Positions 46,846-59,352 of a stretch of 64,000 nt of DNA are shown one piece after another; within the stretch, counting starts at the first letter, position 1, and the number at the start of each line of letters is the position of its first letter. The position numbers and the translations under genes are program-made. The notes below the pieces were generated by a model. It ran no database searches. It saw only the letters and a program-made list of their open reading frames with translations, and was not told the origin of the DNA. Source of the stretch: Cristatella mucedo (taxonomy: Eukaryota; Bryozoa; Phylactolaemata; Cristatellidae); NCBI GenBank assembly GCA_009760855.2, contig WPIO01000012.1, forward strand, positions 4,234,001-4,298,000. The letters run 5' to 3'.

Positions 46846-47329
46846 GTTGGTATATTTGTTGAATTTATTCTGGATCATAGGCTAAGTGTGTGGTTGAATA
46901 AACCTGGGCTATCTCTTGGTATTTAATTATAGGAATCTCCATGCTCAGAAATCACATGCTGCACTTCAATGAATTGATTTATTCCATAAATCTTTAATCT
47001 AACACATTCGTGTTGCACTCGTAAACTGTTATTTTTGGAATGATCATTTTGGAAATAATTTGTATTACTAAAAATTAACCGTCAAATGACGTTTAGACTA
47101 GAAACTATCATATAATACTTCTTCTCATGCTCATCTCACCAGGACGGTTGTCTAGCAGTGGTACTTTTTCTTGCATAATTAATGTCCATCATTACTGAGA
47201 CTTGGTTTAATGGCAAGTTCTTTGCAATTGCCTACTGCTAAGAGCCTTTACAATAACTTACATTTATGAAAATGATCTAATCAAGTATAAATTGGTTAGG
47301 CTACTTTGTCAATTGGTACGCATCTAACC

Positions 47330-47540
47330 CAGAGATTGGCCAACTCAGGCCGTTAGGCCTTATATGGCCCAGCTAACACTCCAGTGCGGCCTAACTGCCC
47401 ATGGTTATTTGTCATTGGATCTGGCATAATTTAATTGTTGAGGTTTTTTCCAATCGTAATTTTTATAACTTACATCAGGCACTTGTATGAAACTGCTGTA
47501 GCTGATCTGGGAAGGATGACAAATGTCTACTAATATGGTT
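47330..47540 (+). repeat. dispersed repeat, copy 2 of the 21957-22250 family
   Basis: CAGAGATTGGCCAACTC at the start resembles a hAT terminus. The middle matches 21990-22210 in order. Unidentified family, possibly a non-autonomous DNA transposon. Confidence 0.45.
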
Positions 47541-48144
47541 TGGGTTTACATTCGTGCTTTTGTTGCTACTGTTTGCTCTACTGTCCATGCTCGCTCTAGG
47601 CAGCCCTGTGGAATGGGCACGATTTCTTCCTGCCTAGTTTGCCTTCTCGACCTCCTGAAATTGCCTCCTAGTACGAAAAATAAGGCAACACCTGTCCTAA
47701 CCTAATGATTATCATGAACAACATAAAGGAATGGCAATGCAACGACACAAATTACCAATAAAGTTTTTCTGCGAAACAAACGATCAAAGGGCTACAACGA
47801 GAATACAGTTTAACCATTAAGAATTTAAGCATTCAGCATAAGGCTTTTTATGATGAGGTACCTAGTCAAATAGTACGTCCCAAAAAATTTTGTTTGAGGT
47901 GTAACAAAGTAGACCTTAGGATAAGCCATTTCTTGAGTTTTGCTGAGTGATGGAGTAGTTAAATTTGGTGTAGCTTTTTAAATATTCCCTGTAGGTCATG
48001 TAATTAGTATTATGCAAATGATTCTTTACACTGACTGCTAGATTTCCTATTATTTTAAGCCAACCTTGCCATTTCCGTGCTGCTTGATAAGAATTCCGAA
48101 TTCCAAACACTAGTAAGCTTGTCATATTTGATATTTTTTTATAG

Positions 48145-48202
48145 GCAGCCATCTATATATTTAGCCGTGAAGATCAATTTGCCTACACAATTCAGTGCTA
48201 CG
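48145..48202 (+). CDS. UBR1/2-like gene, exon 14
   Basis: A 58-bp exon between TTATAG and GTAAAT. It encodes a short block ending F-A-Y-T-I-Q-C-Y, matching the UBR1/2 C-A-Y/F-T-I-Q sequence that begins the domain after the RING. It starts in phase 0, ends in phase 1, and continues in frame with the exon at 60471 after a 12.3-kb intron. Confidence 0.75.
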
Positions 48203-49590
48203 GTAAATATTTTAAATAACAAACCAATTGACCTTAACCGAAGCTCCAAAAGGTTATAATACTTCAGATGCAAAAGTAATTATTAAACTATACTACTAAC
48301 TTCCACAAACCACGTTGCGATGTAAGTGTCGTTTAAAGATAACAGCTACAGTCATGTTTAGCTTGTAATATCACTTGCAAAGAAACTTGGAAGCAATTAC
48401 TGATTCAATCCATGTTGACGTATTTATATGCACATATTCACTATATGCCTATGTTGATGAACTACTAAAGGATATTACCAGGTAAATTTCGAAGCTGCTT
48501 TTGCCAGGAAATACAGATAATTTGTTGACCAAATTACAACTCATTCCAGGTGATACAGCTTGCTTACATCCACTCCCAAAATTCCCATAATGTGCTACTT
48601 TAATCACTGGAAATATAACTGGTTATGATAATTATGTTAAAGAGGAACCATTTAAAAAACTGCATTATAAAGAGCTTATGTCATATATTTGATATGGATC
48701 ACAACAATGTACTCTTTGACTCGTGCACGTTCAATGCCCAAACCAGTAAATTGAAAAATTAGCAGAATAAAAACTGAGCTTACAATAACTCAGTTTTCCT
48801 GCGATATTGATAATCTCTAAATACGTAGAAATCACTTAAACCAGTTAGATCAGATATAAGATTGTGTACATTTCTAATTACAAACAAGCTATCCATTCTC
48901 AGTACATTGGCTTACATTGCAACATTCTTTTGACTTATTAGGCCGTTTAGAAAAAAATAATTCATCAAAATATTGTTTAGTAAGTTTAATTGTTACTGAA
49001 GTTAGCCATGTTTTCGTCAACTTCCTTATCTGTGCAGATTCTGGAATTCGCTACTACTAATAGCTGTCTTAGTATCACCACATAAATAATCTGCAGTATA
49101 TTGCAGTCCTCTCACACTGTTCCTTCGGTACTAGCTGTAACTTCTTATCGCCTAACTGGACTTGAGCCCACCGGCAGTTCTTTCAATTGTTTTACGTTCC
49201 ACCAAGTTCATTTTCTTTAGCATTCATTGTTGATAACTTAGTTTTGGGTAGCTTCAATTTAATGCACTGTACCTCCGTCTGTAACTATATCATGCAACAA
49301 AACTGTTCGGGTGTTCAGCAGAATGGTTTTTAAAAAGTGCGATGGACTTGAGCTGCAATTGGTATGCATGCGGTAGCAATCAGACTTCATCTGGCACAAC
49401 TAAGAAAAATTGAAAAACCCAGCTTAATCAGGAGAGCAATTGAGGAAGTGACAACCATGAAATTAGCAGCTCACGAAGCTGACTAGGATACCCAATAGGT
49501 GGCCGCAGGAGATTAATCTGAGGTGCTCGAAGAATTGCAGCAGCGTGTTTTACAATCTAGCACCTGTAAGTGCAAAGCCTCATGCTGCCA
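48203..49590. other. AT-rich intron sequence
   Basis: First part of the 12.3-kb intron after UBR exon 14. Nothing was recognised. Confidence 0.5.
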
Positions 49591-49592
49591 AT

Positions 49593-51645
49593 ATTTAAGT
49601 AGACGTATGAACAGCTTTCACTTTAGTATCTGAACACTTTCTAAGTTTGTCATGCCTTGCGAGCGTTTTTAGGTTCTTTCACTGGCATGGGCTTTCTGAG
49701 GCATCGGCTTTCTTTAGGATTTATTAAAGAACCATAGCAGGTTGAAACAGCTATTATAGTTTCTTCCAATGATACTGTCTAGATTGCCATACTGCATATG
49801 ATCCTGAAAGTATAATCTGATTGATGTAAATGAGGTACTGCACAAATGAAAACTGAAATGCTGTTCTCACAAACTAGACTGAACTGCTGACTTGACTGAG
49901 GGCTTACAAGAATAGTTTATCTCTACATAATACCTTTCCTTTAACAGCAAAATGTTTAAACTCTTCAAATTTTAGTTTTGAAACTGCTACAAATACATTT
50001 TAGTTTAAACTTATGAACAGCTTTTACTTTAGTATCGGAGCACTTTCCAAGTTTCTCTTGCCTTGCCAAGACTTGTAGGTTATTTTCATTTGGGTTTGGT
50101 TTGGCTTTCTTTGGGATCTATTGGAGAACTGTAGTAGCTTGAACTAACTGTTATAGTTACTTCAATTTATACTGTCTAGAGTGTCATACTACATATTATC
50201 TTGTAAATAATAATCTGATTGATCTAAAATATGAAAAGATTAAATAATAATAATAATAATAATTCACTTGGTAAAGCGCCCTCAGAGAACCTAATCTTTC
50301 TCTAGGCGCTTTACATTTGCTTTAAAGTGAAATGCAATTGAATGGTAAGTAAAATCATGCTTGAAAAAACAAGCACAATGAATAATATGGTTAGGGGTGA
50401 CATGCACAGGGTCAGCATGCAAATGTGGTTAGTGGCAGCATGCATAGTGTCAGCACACATAAGCACATCAAGGACGAATCACAGGGACCCACTAAATGCT
50501 AGCCTAATTAGGTGTGTTTTTAGGTTCCTTTTAAATGTGGTCAGGTCAGGGGATGTTTTGAAGCAGGTCGGTAGGGAGTTCCAGGCTTTGGGAGCATATG
50601 AACTAAATGCACGGTCTCGAAAGGATTTAATGTTTGTATGAGGTATTTCTAGACTGTTGGATTCCGAGAAGCAGGTGCTACGATGCTTGGCCTGATGGGT
50701 TAGTATATCTGACAGATAGGCTGGAGCCATAGAATGAAGGGACCTAAAAGTGAGTGACAAAACCTTGAAGTCAATCCGTTGCTTGACTGGTAGCCAGTGA
50801 AGGTTGGCAAGAAGTGGAGTAATGTGGCAACTGCGATGCTCACGACAGAGAAGCCTAGCTGCAGAGTTTTGCACAAGCTGCAATCGCCTGATCGCACATG
50901 CTGGTAGGCCAGTAAGCAGTGAGTTGCAGAAGTCGAGACGGGATGTCACGAATGCATGAACTAACTTGGACGTGGTATCTTTATCTAAACAAGTCCAAAT
51001 TTTAGCAATGTTATGAAGCTCAAAATAGGCGGATTTGACTGTGGAGCTGATATGGTCGTCTAACGAGAGGTCGCTTTGGAATATGACACCTAGATTCCGA
51101 GCTGATTCGACAGGAGATATGCTGGCAGAGCCAATTTTGAGAGTCAACCTTTCCAATCTCTGGATCACACTGGGTTTGCCCATAACTAGTAAGTTAGTTT
51201 TATCATCGTTAAGTTTTAGAAAATTTGCTGCCATCCATGTGCGGATGTCATCAATGCATGCAGCTAGTGAGTTGAGAGATTTTGAGGTGCTCGAAGGCTG
51301 GGAGGGATCAAAGCAAAGGTACAACTGAGTTTCATCTGCATAGAAGTGAAAGCCTAGATTGTGCTTGGCACATCAGCAAGAGGCAGAGTATAAACCGTTA
51401 AAAGAACCGGACCTATCACTGAGCCTTGAGGTACTCCATATTTCAGAGGTACTTCAAATAAGATAAAAGATGAATACAAACTAAAAATGTCGTTCTCACA
51501 AACTATATTAAACTGACGACTTCACTGTGGCCTTAGAAAATTAGTTCGGCTAGACACGGCGCCTTTCATTTGACAGCACACAATGTTAGGCTCTTCAAAA
51601 ATTAGTTAAGAGACTGCAGCAAAGACATTTTAGTTAACTGGCACT
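49593..51645. repeat. tandem pair of a roughly 406-bp unit, second unit split by a LINE
   Basis: Unit 1 is about 49593-50000. Unit 2 begins about 50001 (TATGAACAGC at 49606 recurs at 50012) and is interrupted at 50240 by a family A LINE; its second half resumes at about 51472-51640. The copies are clearly related but diverged. No coding content. Confidence 0.72.
50241..51464 (-). mobile_element. family A LINE, 5'-truncated, with target duplication
   Basis: The minus strand holds the RT from the Y-A-D-D region to the end: frame 51324-50479, 281 codons, with N-L-L-V-M-G-K, S-A-R-N-L-G-V-I-F and L-D-F-C-N-S-L-L-T-G-L-P, ending F-S-G-S-L. The 3' UTR and the pure ATT tail are at 50247. AAAAGAT flanks both ends (50234-50240, 51465-51471). 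It is one of the best preserved copies. Confidence 0.88.
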
Positions 51646-51654
51646 CGTAAAATT

Positions 51655-52025
51655 GTTAAGTGTTCATATGCTCCCAAAGCCTGGAACTCCCTCCCGACCT
51701 GCGTCAAAACATCCCCTGACCTGACCACATTTAAAAGGAACCTAAAAACACACCTATTTAGGACAGCATTTAGTGGGTCTCTGTGATTCGTCCTTGATGT
51801 GCTTATGTGTGCTGACACTGTGCATGCTGCCACTAACCACATTTGTATGCTGAACCTGTGCATATCACCCCTAACCATATTATTCATCTCGTTTGTTTTT
51901 CAAGCATGATTTTACTTACCATTCAATTGCATTTCACTTTACAGCAAATGTAAAGCGCCTAGAGAGAGAGAGATTGAGTTCTCTGAGGGCGCTTTATCAA
52001 GTGAATTATTATTATTGTTATCTCG
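51655..52025 (+). mobile_element. family A LINE 3' end, well preserved
   Basis: It begins inside the coding tail (K-A-W-N-S-L-P-T-C), then F-S-G-S-L and stop, the 3' UTR with two tandem units, and a tail that reads GGCGCTTTATCAAGTGAATTATTATT at about 51986. Confidence 0.85.
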
Positions 52026-52229
52026 AAAAAAGCTCAAATCCTTTTGCGGTCACGGTCAGTCACAAAATTGCTTAAGCTTTGACCTGCAAGCTGTGTGTAG
52101 GAGCTGGATTTCAAGGAAAGCTTCGGCATGGGTTGAGTTTCGAGTTACTTCAGTTGTTTCGCTGCAATAGATGGATGCCAGTGCTAACACTGATTGCCTG
52201 TATCTTTACAGCAACTTGCTGCTGAATAC

Positions 52230-53375
52230 GACTAATAGTCTACTAGCAGCAAGCCAAGATTAAAGGCCAAGAATTGCCCAAAGTCGACACATAACAGAGA
52301 CAATTGCACCTTTGCTTGGGTGCCTCCCAGCCTTCGAGCACCGCAAATTCTTTCAACTCACTTGCTGCATGTATTGATGACATCTGCACATGGATGAGAG
52401 CAAATTTTCTGTAACTAAACGATGATAAAACCAACTTACTAGTTATTGGAAAACCCAGTGTGATTTACCAATTCGTCAGGCCGACCCTCAAAATTGGCTC
52501 TGATAGCAAATATTCTGTTAAATCAGCTTGAAATCCAGGTGCCATATTCCAAAGTGACCTCTCGTTAGACGACCACATCTGCTCCACAGTCAAATCTGCC
52601 TATTTTCAGGTTCATAACATTGCTATAATTCGGGCTTGTTTAGATAAGGATACATTGACCAAGTTGGTCCATGCATTCGTGACATCACGTCTTGACTTCT
52701 GCAACTCACTTCTTACTGGCCTATCAGCATGTGCAATCAGGCGATTGCAGCTTGTGCAAAACTCTGCAGCTAGGCTTTACTCTCGCGAGCATCGCAGATG
52801 CCACATTATGCAGCTTCTGGCCAACCTGCACTGGCTACCAGTCAAGCAACAGATTGAATTCAAGGTCAAGTCCCTAACTTTTCGGTCACTTTATTCTTTG
52901 GTACCAGCCTATCTCTCAGATCTACTCCCCCATCAGGCCAAGCATAGCATCACCTGCTTTTCGGAATCTAACAATCTACAAATACCTCGTATAAACCTCA
53001 AATACCTTGGAGACCGTGCATTTAGTTAGCATGCTCCCAAAGCCAGGAACTCCGTCCGAATTGTGTCATAACATTCCCTGATTTAACCACATTTAAACAG
53101 AACTTGAAAATACACCTATTTAGGACAGCATTTAGTGTGTCCCTATTATTCGTCCTTCATGTGCTTATGCATGCTGACACTGTGCATGCTGCCACTAACC
53201 ACATTTGCATGCTGACCCTGTGCATGTCACCCTTAACCATGTTATTCATTTTGTTTGTTGATTAAGCATGTTATTACTCACTATTCAATTGCATTTCCAG
53301 TTGCAGCAAAAGTAAAGCGCCTAGAGAGATTGAGTTCTCTGAGGTAGCTTTATCAAGTGCATTATTATTATTACC
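52230..53375 (+). mobile_element. family A LINE, 5'-truncated
   Basis: Frames near 52430-53029 carry D-D-K-T-N-L-L-V-I, L-D-F-C-N-S-L-L-T-G-L and K-V-K-S-L-T-F-R-S-L. The 3' UTR and ATT tail finish near 53373. It has several frameshifts. Confidence 0.8.
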
Positions 53376-54399
53376 ATCTGAGCTGTATCGGGCGGATTGT
53401 GGGTATACAGTCTTTAGTTGTTAAGATAACACATAAAAAATATCTAGTAATATCGAAACAGGCATGCATGCATACTCGTGTTGCATTTACAAAGCACACA
53501 ATGGTCAGCTTAAGTGAACTGCTGCCTAGGCTAAACGTCGGGGGTTGCTCCTTTAACCCAGTTCAAAAAATCTTTGCTAGTGTCTGCATCAATGAGAAAT
53601 GTTTGCAAATCAAATGCCCGGATGTGTATAGTGCATCAGAAATTTAGATATATATGTATATATGCATGTCTGCTGGAGGATAGCATCAGAACCTGTCTGG
53701 AATCCTTTTTTCTGTACTTATTTTTATGTGACTAATTATTCGAGGGACATGATGTAGTATACATCTCAATGATATTTTTTCTTTAAATTTATTCACCAAA
53801 AATTCAGAAAACCTTCACAAAGTCTTCGCAATCCAAAACTAGCACCTCTAGCTGGTTGACTCTATTTGAATTTAGACTCACATTAAAATGATTGGTAATA
53901 GAAATTGTACCCCGTTTTGGTGGGCTTTATTTATTCTAACAATACTTCTGCATGAAGGCGAAAGCCCAGCTTGTGCCTATGCATTACAAAGTTCTACGTG
54001 AACATCAGTAAAATATACCATCAAATGGACTATTTTCTAGGGCTTAAATGGAAAAAAGTAAAGACAGACTAAGAAGCACAAGGGTTTTTCAAAAGAAAGC
54101 AGATACAGAAGATAACCAATGGCTATGCAGTTTAAACTAGCATCTATTGAATCCAGATTGGTCAAATAAAGACTGTGGCATACTAGCGATCAATATCAAA
54201 ATAGCATAACCAACATAGCTACTCCTCGTATTTCAGAAACTTGGAATACTTTTATGTGGGGTGTCGATTTGAATCTGTATCACCTCCACAATCTTATGGC
54301 CGTAATTTGCAATTATTGGTTACTCAGTAGGCTGATATCTTCATTTTGAATGGTCCTTTATTTTTCACATACCTGCTCTTTTATTAAAGGCTTAATCGT
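53376..54399. other. intron sequence, nothing recognised
   Basis: A 96-codon frame at 53357-53647 overlaps the LINE tail and has no recognisable family. Confidence 0.45.
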
Positions 54400-54575
54400 T
54401 ATCTTGAATGCTGACCCCTGTTCTTGTCACCCCTAACCATGTTATAATAGCTTATTGATCATTCTTCGACCAACAGTTCGATCGTGCTTTCTTTGTAGCA
54501 AATTTAAAGGACCTATAAAGAGATAGTTATCTGAGAGTGCTATGTGAAATGCGATTATAATATTATTACTATAAC
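54400..54575 (+). mobile_element. family A LINE 3' UTR fragment
   Basis: It shows ATGCTGACCCCTG, CACCCCTAACCATGTTAT and the hairpin region, ending ATTATAATATTATT. No coding part. Confidence 0.65.
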
Positions 54576-55092
54576 CACAAAATAGTTACATTATTTGGTT
54601 ACAGCTGTTGTTGGGAGCACACTGAAACGACTACCTTCTCAACTTGCACAAGTTTTGCATCTACCGGCGGCTGAAAGATATTGTGTAGTAAAACTAATTA
54701 GCTGTCTGATGTTTTTTTATAAAATTATCAACTTGCAGCCGTAAAAAGCTGTTATCTTTGTCTTATATAAATTGTGTTGATTAGAACAGAATATCAATAG
54801 TAGGTCAAATTATTTACAGTTGGTCTTGGGTCTCTGATGTTGGTCAACTATAAGGAGAGTTAGCATCACACCAATCTCTCTTCTCTAAAACATATCCCTC
54901 AAATAAATATTAAAACTATTAAATGAACAATTGATGTTATTGCACTGAAACGATAAGTTGACCAAAAAGAAATCTGATATCAGCTGGAAACTGCTTTTCC
55001 TTTTCAATGCAAAGTTAGATCAATGGACTGTTGCACAGCCTAAAATTATGTGATCCTCCTTTAACTTAGTTCAACATACTTATGCAAATACA

Positions 55093-55094
55093 GG

Positions 55095-55133
<39 letters not shown>
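55093..55133. repeat. AC microsatellite
   Basis: About 20 AC units. Confidence 0.95.
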
Positions 55134-55136
<3 letters not shown>

Positions 55137-55836
55137 TATGAATACATATATCAACTAGTTTATTAAAATGTTAATCTATTTACTTGTACCTAAGCCTATG
55201 AAGCCCTGACCGAACGAGCCGCATGTTCTAGCCAGGAATCCTGGTTATGGATCAGGGACTACTTACTATCGGAACCAGAAATGAAATCCTGGCGGCATAG
55301 CCAAGGCAATAGTGTCCTTCCAGTAAATGCATAGCTGAGATCTGCTAGGCTGTAGTATATTTCTGGCCATCAGCTGTGGAGCAACAGACCACTGAAGGCC
55401 TTCCGAGTGATATCTAGTAGATAGTGGTGTGGAGAGTCAGGCCTATGGCCATGTACTTCGTAGCGTTTTTCTGGCAACCACCACTAACCCTATTGGCAAT
55501 GCTGCTAAATGGCATAGTAAATTTGGCAAAATACGCATGGGTGCGATGCTGGATGACCAGGTATGACTTGAAAGAGCCACTTAAGCAGAGGCATTTGCAT
55601 GTGGTTGCCAGTAGAGCTCTAATTAGGATGAACTAAACCAGCTCATGCAAGGCCATGATAGCAAATTGCATCAGCCAATACTAGCTTTGCATGCTGCAAA
55701 CTACCTAGAAGCTCTCGGCACTGCTCTCAGCTGCCGCTGAGATGCTCTCTATCGCTACGAATCTCTCACTGCTGGGCTACCCAGCCGAGACGTCGCTTGC
55801 TTGGGCAGCCTGTGCCTTTTCTCATGCAACTATCGC

Positions 55837-56442
55837 CTAGCAACTGGAAGCAGTCGCATGCAGCACCTTGTACTCTGGCTGCTGCCGCTGGGCACTGCTC
55901 TTATGTTGTTCTTGCACTCTTCGGCTGTTGTGGCTACTATGTTGGAAGTGGTCAAATACGGCTTCCTCAACCGGTATTGCCGTCGGATAGCTGTGGCATC
56001 CGAATGAGTTCCACTTGCCTGTCTGAATCTTCTGGGCACTTGACAGTGGGGTTGATCGGTGGTGCAGCTGCTCGTCGCCCAGCTTTGTTCCGGTCTCGGC
56101 TCTGGCGAGCTGCTCCTGCTCCAGCCGAAACCTCTCGGCCTCAAGCTCGGCCTCCTTCTCCTTCAACCATGAGCAGATCAGGATTAATTCGTGTGGCAGC
56201 TTGTGGTAATCTTGCCTTACGTCGGCCGGCTGATCACCCCAACCGTGAATCACGTTATCACCCAGACACACTGGCGCTAAATGTTTTAGCTGCATCAAAA
56301 TCTTTAGCCTTGCTACGGCGTTCTCAAGCGTTAGAAGCCAAGGCATACAGTCCGGTCTGCTGTTAGGCCTTTCGTACAGCAGTATAGGCGTTCCATCTGC
56401 ACCGTCGAAGGTTGGGTACTCTTTTCGGCTCGAGTTAACCAT
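55837..56442 (-). pseudogene. LTR-retrotransposon gag-like fragment
   Basis: A 201-codon minus-strand frame has Y-P-T-F-D-G-A-D near its start, a block L-K-H-L-A-P-V-C-L-G-D and then D-V-R-Q-D-Y-H-K-L, typical of Ty3/Gypsy-like gag capsid proteins that build the intracellular particle. A glutamate-rich helix follows. Just upstream on the minus strand is AATTGGTAGCAGAG (about 56445-56458), the usual look of a primer-binding region next to a 5' LTR. No zinc knuckle or pol was found. Confidence 0.45.
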
Positions 56443-56734
56443 TCTCTGCTACCAATTCTTAAGTGACTGTGTCTCCAGCTCAAGCAGCCCTAGTGGAGTC
56501 TCACAGAGACACGAAGACACGAGTGGGCAAACGTCAACATTGAATCAGACTTAATCTTTTCCCCCCATCAAGTCCATATATGAGCTTGGTGCTGACTCAC
56601 CACAAATAAGTGAGTGCATCTGTGGTGGGCCACTGTGGTGGGCCACATTCTACATCAAAGACTGCAACGAGTCAAATGCTTTATCACCTGCTGCTGATGG
56701 GGCATACACTAGTGGCCTAGAAGCAACAGGCTCA

Positions 56735-56830
56735 CACAACACACTCACAGCCTGAAGAGCTTTTGGTAAGCTTTCGGTCTGCATCCGGTAGCCAACAGAC
56801 TTCGTCTCTCGACCAAAGTGAGCTAGCCTA
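56735..56830 (-). mobile_element. family B LINE 3' end fragment
   Basis: The minus strand resembles the terminal 90 bp of family B (GAGACGAAGTC..TTGGCTACC then CGAAAGCT). Confidence 0.5.
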
Positions 56831-57700
56831 AGCCCTGATGTGGATCTGGATCATGTCCTCCACACTGAAAAGAAGTCCCACAGTGGAGGCAGCAGTTAAG
56901 GATTCAGTTGACGTTCACACAGCCACTGTCGATCAAGGGCATGTGGCAGTATTCCAAATGCTAAGCTCTTGAAGAGGTGCTGTTAGCAACAGGAAGAATG
57001 CAGTGACTTCATTATTGGACAATTTTGACATAAGACTGGTGCACTGTGCCAGTCGACGTGGCACTGTGCATTTTAGGTGACCATTTAGGCAGTCGTTATC
57101 GACTATGCAAGCAGGTGATCTTGCTTCTCAGTCAAAATGGTAGGCTTACCAAGTCACCAGAGAATACGGTCGTCGAGGAAGGCATGAAGTGTGCTGTGGC
57201 CGTCTTACAGCTGATGACATTTAACCATGCAGGCGCGAAGCAAATCTCGTGACCATGAGTGAGGTGAATAGACATCGCATGCAAATGACTAAAGTGTCGA
57301 TGACAGCAAAGCAAGTGTGTAGGTGTAAATGATCAATACTGAGGTAATAGAATGGTCGATTATGCCACAACCACCCTGGAGGGGGCATGAGTAGTCACGA
57401 GACCTAATTGATGCTTTTCTTCCTACTGCTTGTCCACAAAACCACATTCACGGAGGAAGCTTTAGCAAAATATGAAGCAGGGCTATCAAAGCTCAGCACC
57501 CAGGCTGCAGCACCGATGAGTTTGGAGGCTCCGATGAATTTTGAGGCTCTTACGGCCAGTTCCAGCACAGCAGCAGCAGCCCTCCATTGGTGGGAGCTGC
57601 AGAAGCAGCTGGAGCAGCACCAGCGAACACTACCAGTGAGCAGGCTGCAAAGCATTTGAGCCGAAAAGGGACATGTGGACGACAAACCCAGACTCTGACC

Positions 57701-58856
57701 CCCTGCTGATAAATTTCAGCATGCTTGAGAGCCACTTGATCATCTCTGGTAGTAGTGTTTGCCTTTATGTAGTTTCATAATTAATAATATAGTTGGTGTA
57801 CAGCTGGCACGTTCACACGACTGTGTGGTACTAGTTTTGGGATCAGATGTTTTTCAATTAGAAAATGCTTAGTATAAGGTGGGGTGGCACAAAATGTCAC
57901 TAATTTTTTTCTGGGCTTATTGGATCGGTCGATAGTTTTCTTCCAGTGTGTCGTATCATGTTAAGCGAAAGCTCAGATGTATGCTAACATCCACGGGTCT
58001 TAAGCTAAATGCACTTTTAACAACTATTGCAGCCACGACATGCTTGTGGGGCTGTCATTCCGAACACAGCATCTGGCGCCCTGGTTAAGCATAACTATCC
58101 AAGCCTGCACCTTATTTGACCTTACAGGCTTCATCATCTTCTACTGGAAGTTATAACATAGGTTGACAAACTATCCCCTTTAATCTGTAGTCCCACATAT
58201 CTGATTAATGCTACACATGCTAGCCACAACGTGGATCTGTCTAACAGGCAGCCATGAAGTGAGACAGCCTCCATGTATGAAATTTATCTTTGCCGAAAGC
58301 AACAGACTAAAGGTCTTCAGTCGGATAGATCAAGGTAACTGTAGATACATTTTCTAAGTGAGTTATTTAGGTAGCTGCATATTTGAGACCATCCCATAGG
58401 CTTATAATTTATTTAGACAAATCTATTTCTATCAATTTTTAATAATTAGTTGACCGAAATTTCAGCCAACTACATTATTCCGAATTCATTTAAAATGTTC
58501 CACATTTTTTGTCGCCTGTAGTCGAAACAACTGTCGATGAATCACGATACATTAATTTTGTGTTATTCTTACTAAAATGGCTTATACAGGCTTAGAAAAT
58601 AGTAAATTATCTTACTATGCATGGATATTGTTAACTTATTCTCATAGAATTCCGAAACCTTATTTATCAATTTAATATTGCATGCAGGCAGGTTATTTCA
58701 AGTGCCTAATATAAATTAGGTGAGGCCGTGCCAGCAACTTTTAATGGGATTATTACATTTTCAAATTTACTCTCGTGTTTCTTAATGGCTTGTCATTCTG
58801 CTATATACAGTGTATTGTTTTAAGATTTACACTTAGTTTATTTATTTTTCCATACG

Positions 58857-58888
<32 letters not shown>

Positions 58889-59249
58889 CATTCTTGACTC
58901 TAAATTATCGTTTTTCTTTTTGAAGCACTTCAGATTTGAGGCTACGGTCAGGTATATTGCATTTATTTGCGCTCTTACCGAGGTTAGGTACGGTTAACAA
59001 TGTCATTCAAAGACTGCTCTCACAGATGAAAATCAGAGCCCTTTTGCTGTAGACATTTATCTAGACAAAAGTTACGGAACCCAATAGCTGATTCCATGAC
59101 TTACTGAAACAATCACCATTCAATTAAGCCTTTATTTAAGTCACTTGAGAACAAAGAAAAGCCTTTTTTCGGTAGTTTTCGGTATTTTATTTTTGTTTAT
59201 TAGGATTCTTCAGACGTTGCTGGTTGCTGATTTCTGGAGTACGATATTA
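57701..59249. other. AT-rich intron sequence
   Basis: It contains an AT microsatellite at about 58856-58882; otherwise unrecognised. Confidence 0.5.
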
Positions 59250-59352
59250 CTTCCTAAGCAATCGTGTTTCCCTTTGCAGCAATTTTGAAGCACCTTTCCA
59301 GAGATTCAGCTCTTTAAAGGAGCTTTATCAAGTGTATTATCATTATTATCAA
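59250..59352 (+). mobile_element. family A LINE tail only
   Basis: It shows CAATCGTGTTTCCCTTTGCAGCAA, the hairpin arms (AAGCACC ... GGAGCTTT, one arm mutated) and a decayed ATT tail. Extremely 5'-truncated. Confidence 0.65.

Larger units (their letters stand above)
55190..57700. other. GC-richer block with LTR-element debris
   Basis: The composition differs from the AT-rich surroundings. It holds the gag-like frame below and a family B 3' end at 56735-56830. The frames at 55424 and 57404 on the + strand are unrecognised. Confidence 0.45.

Noticed and set aside
57404-57685. Alanine-rich 83-codon frame and its antisense
   Set aside because: Low-complexity composition from CAG-type repeats; no family recognised.
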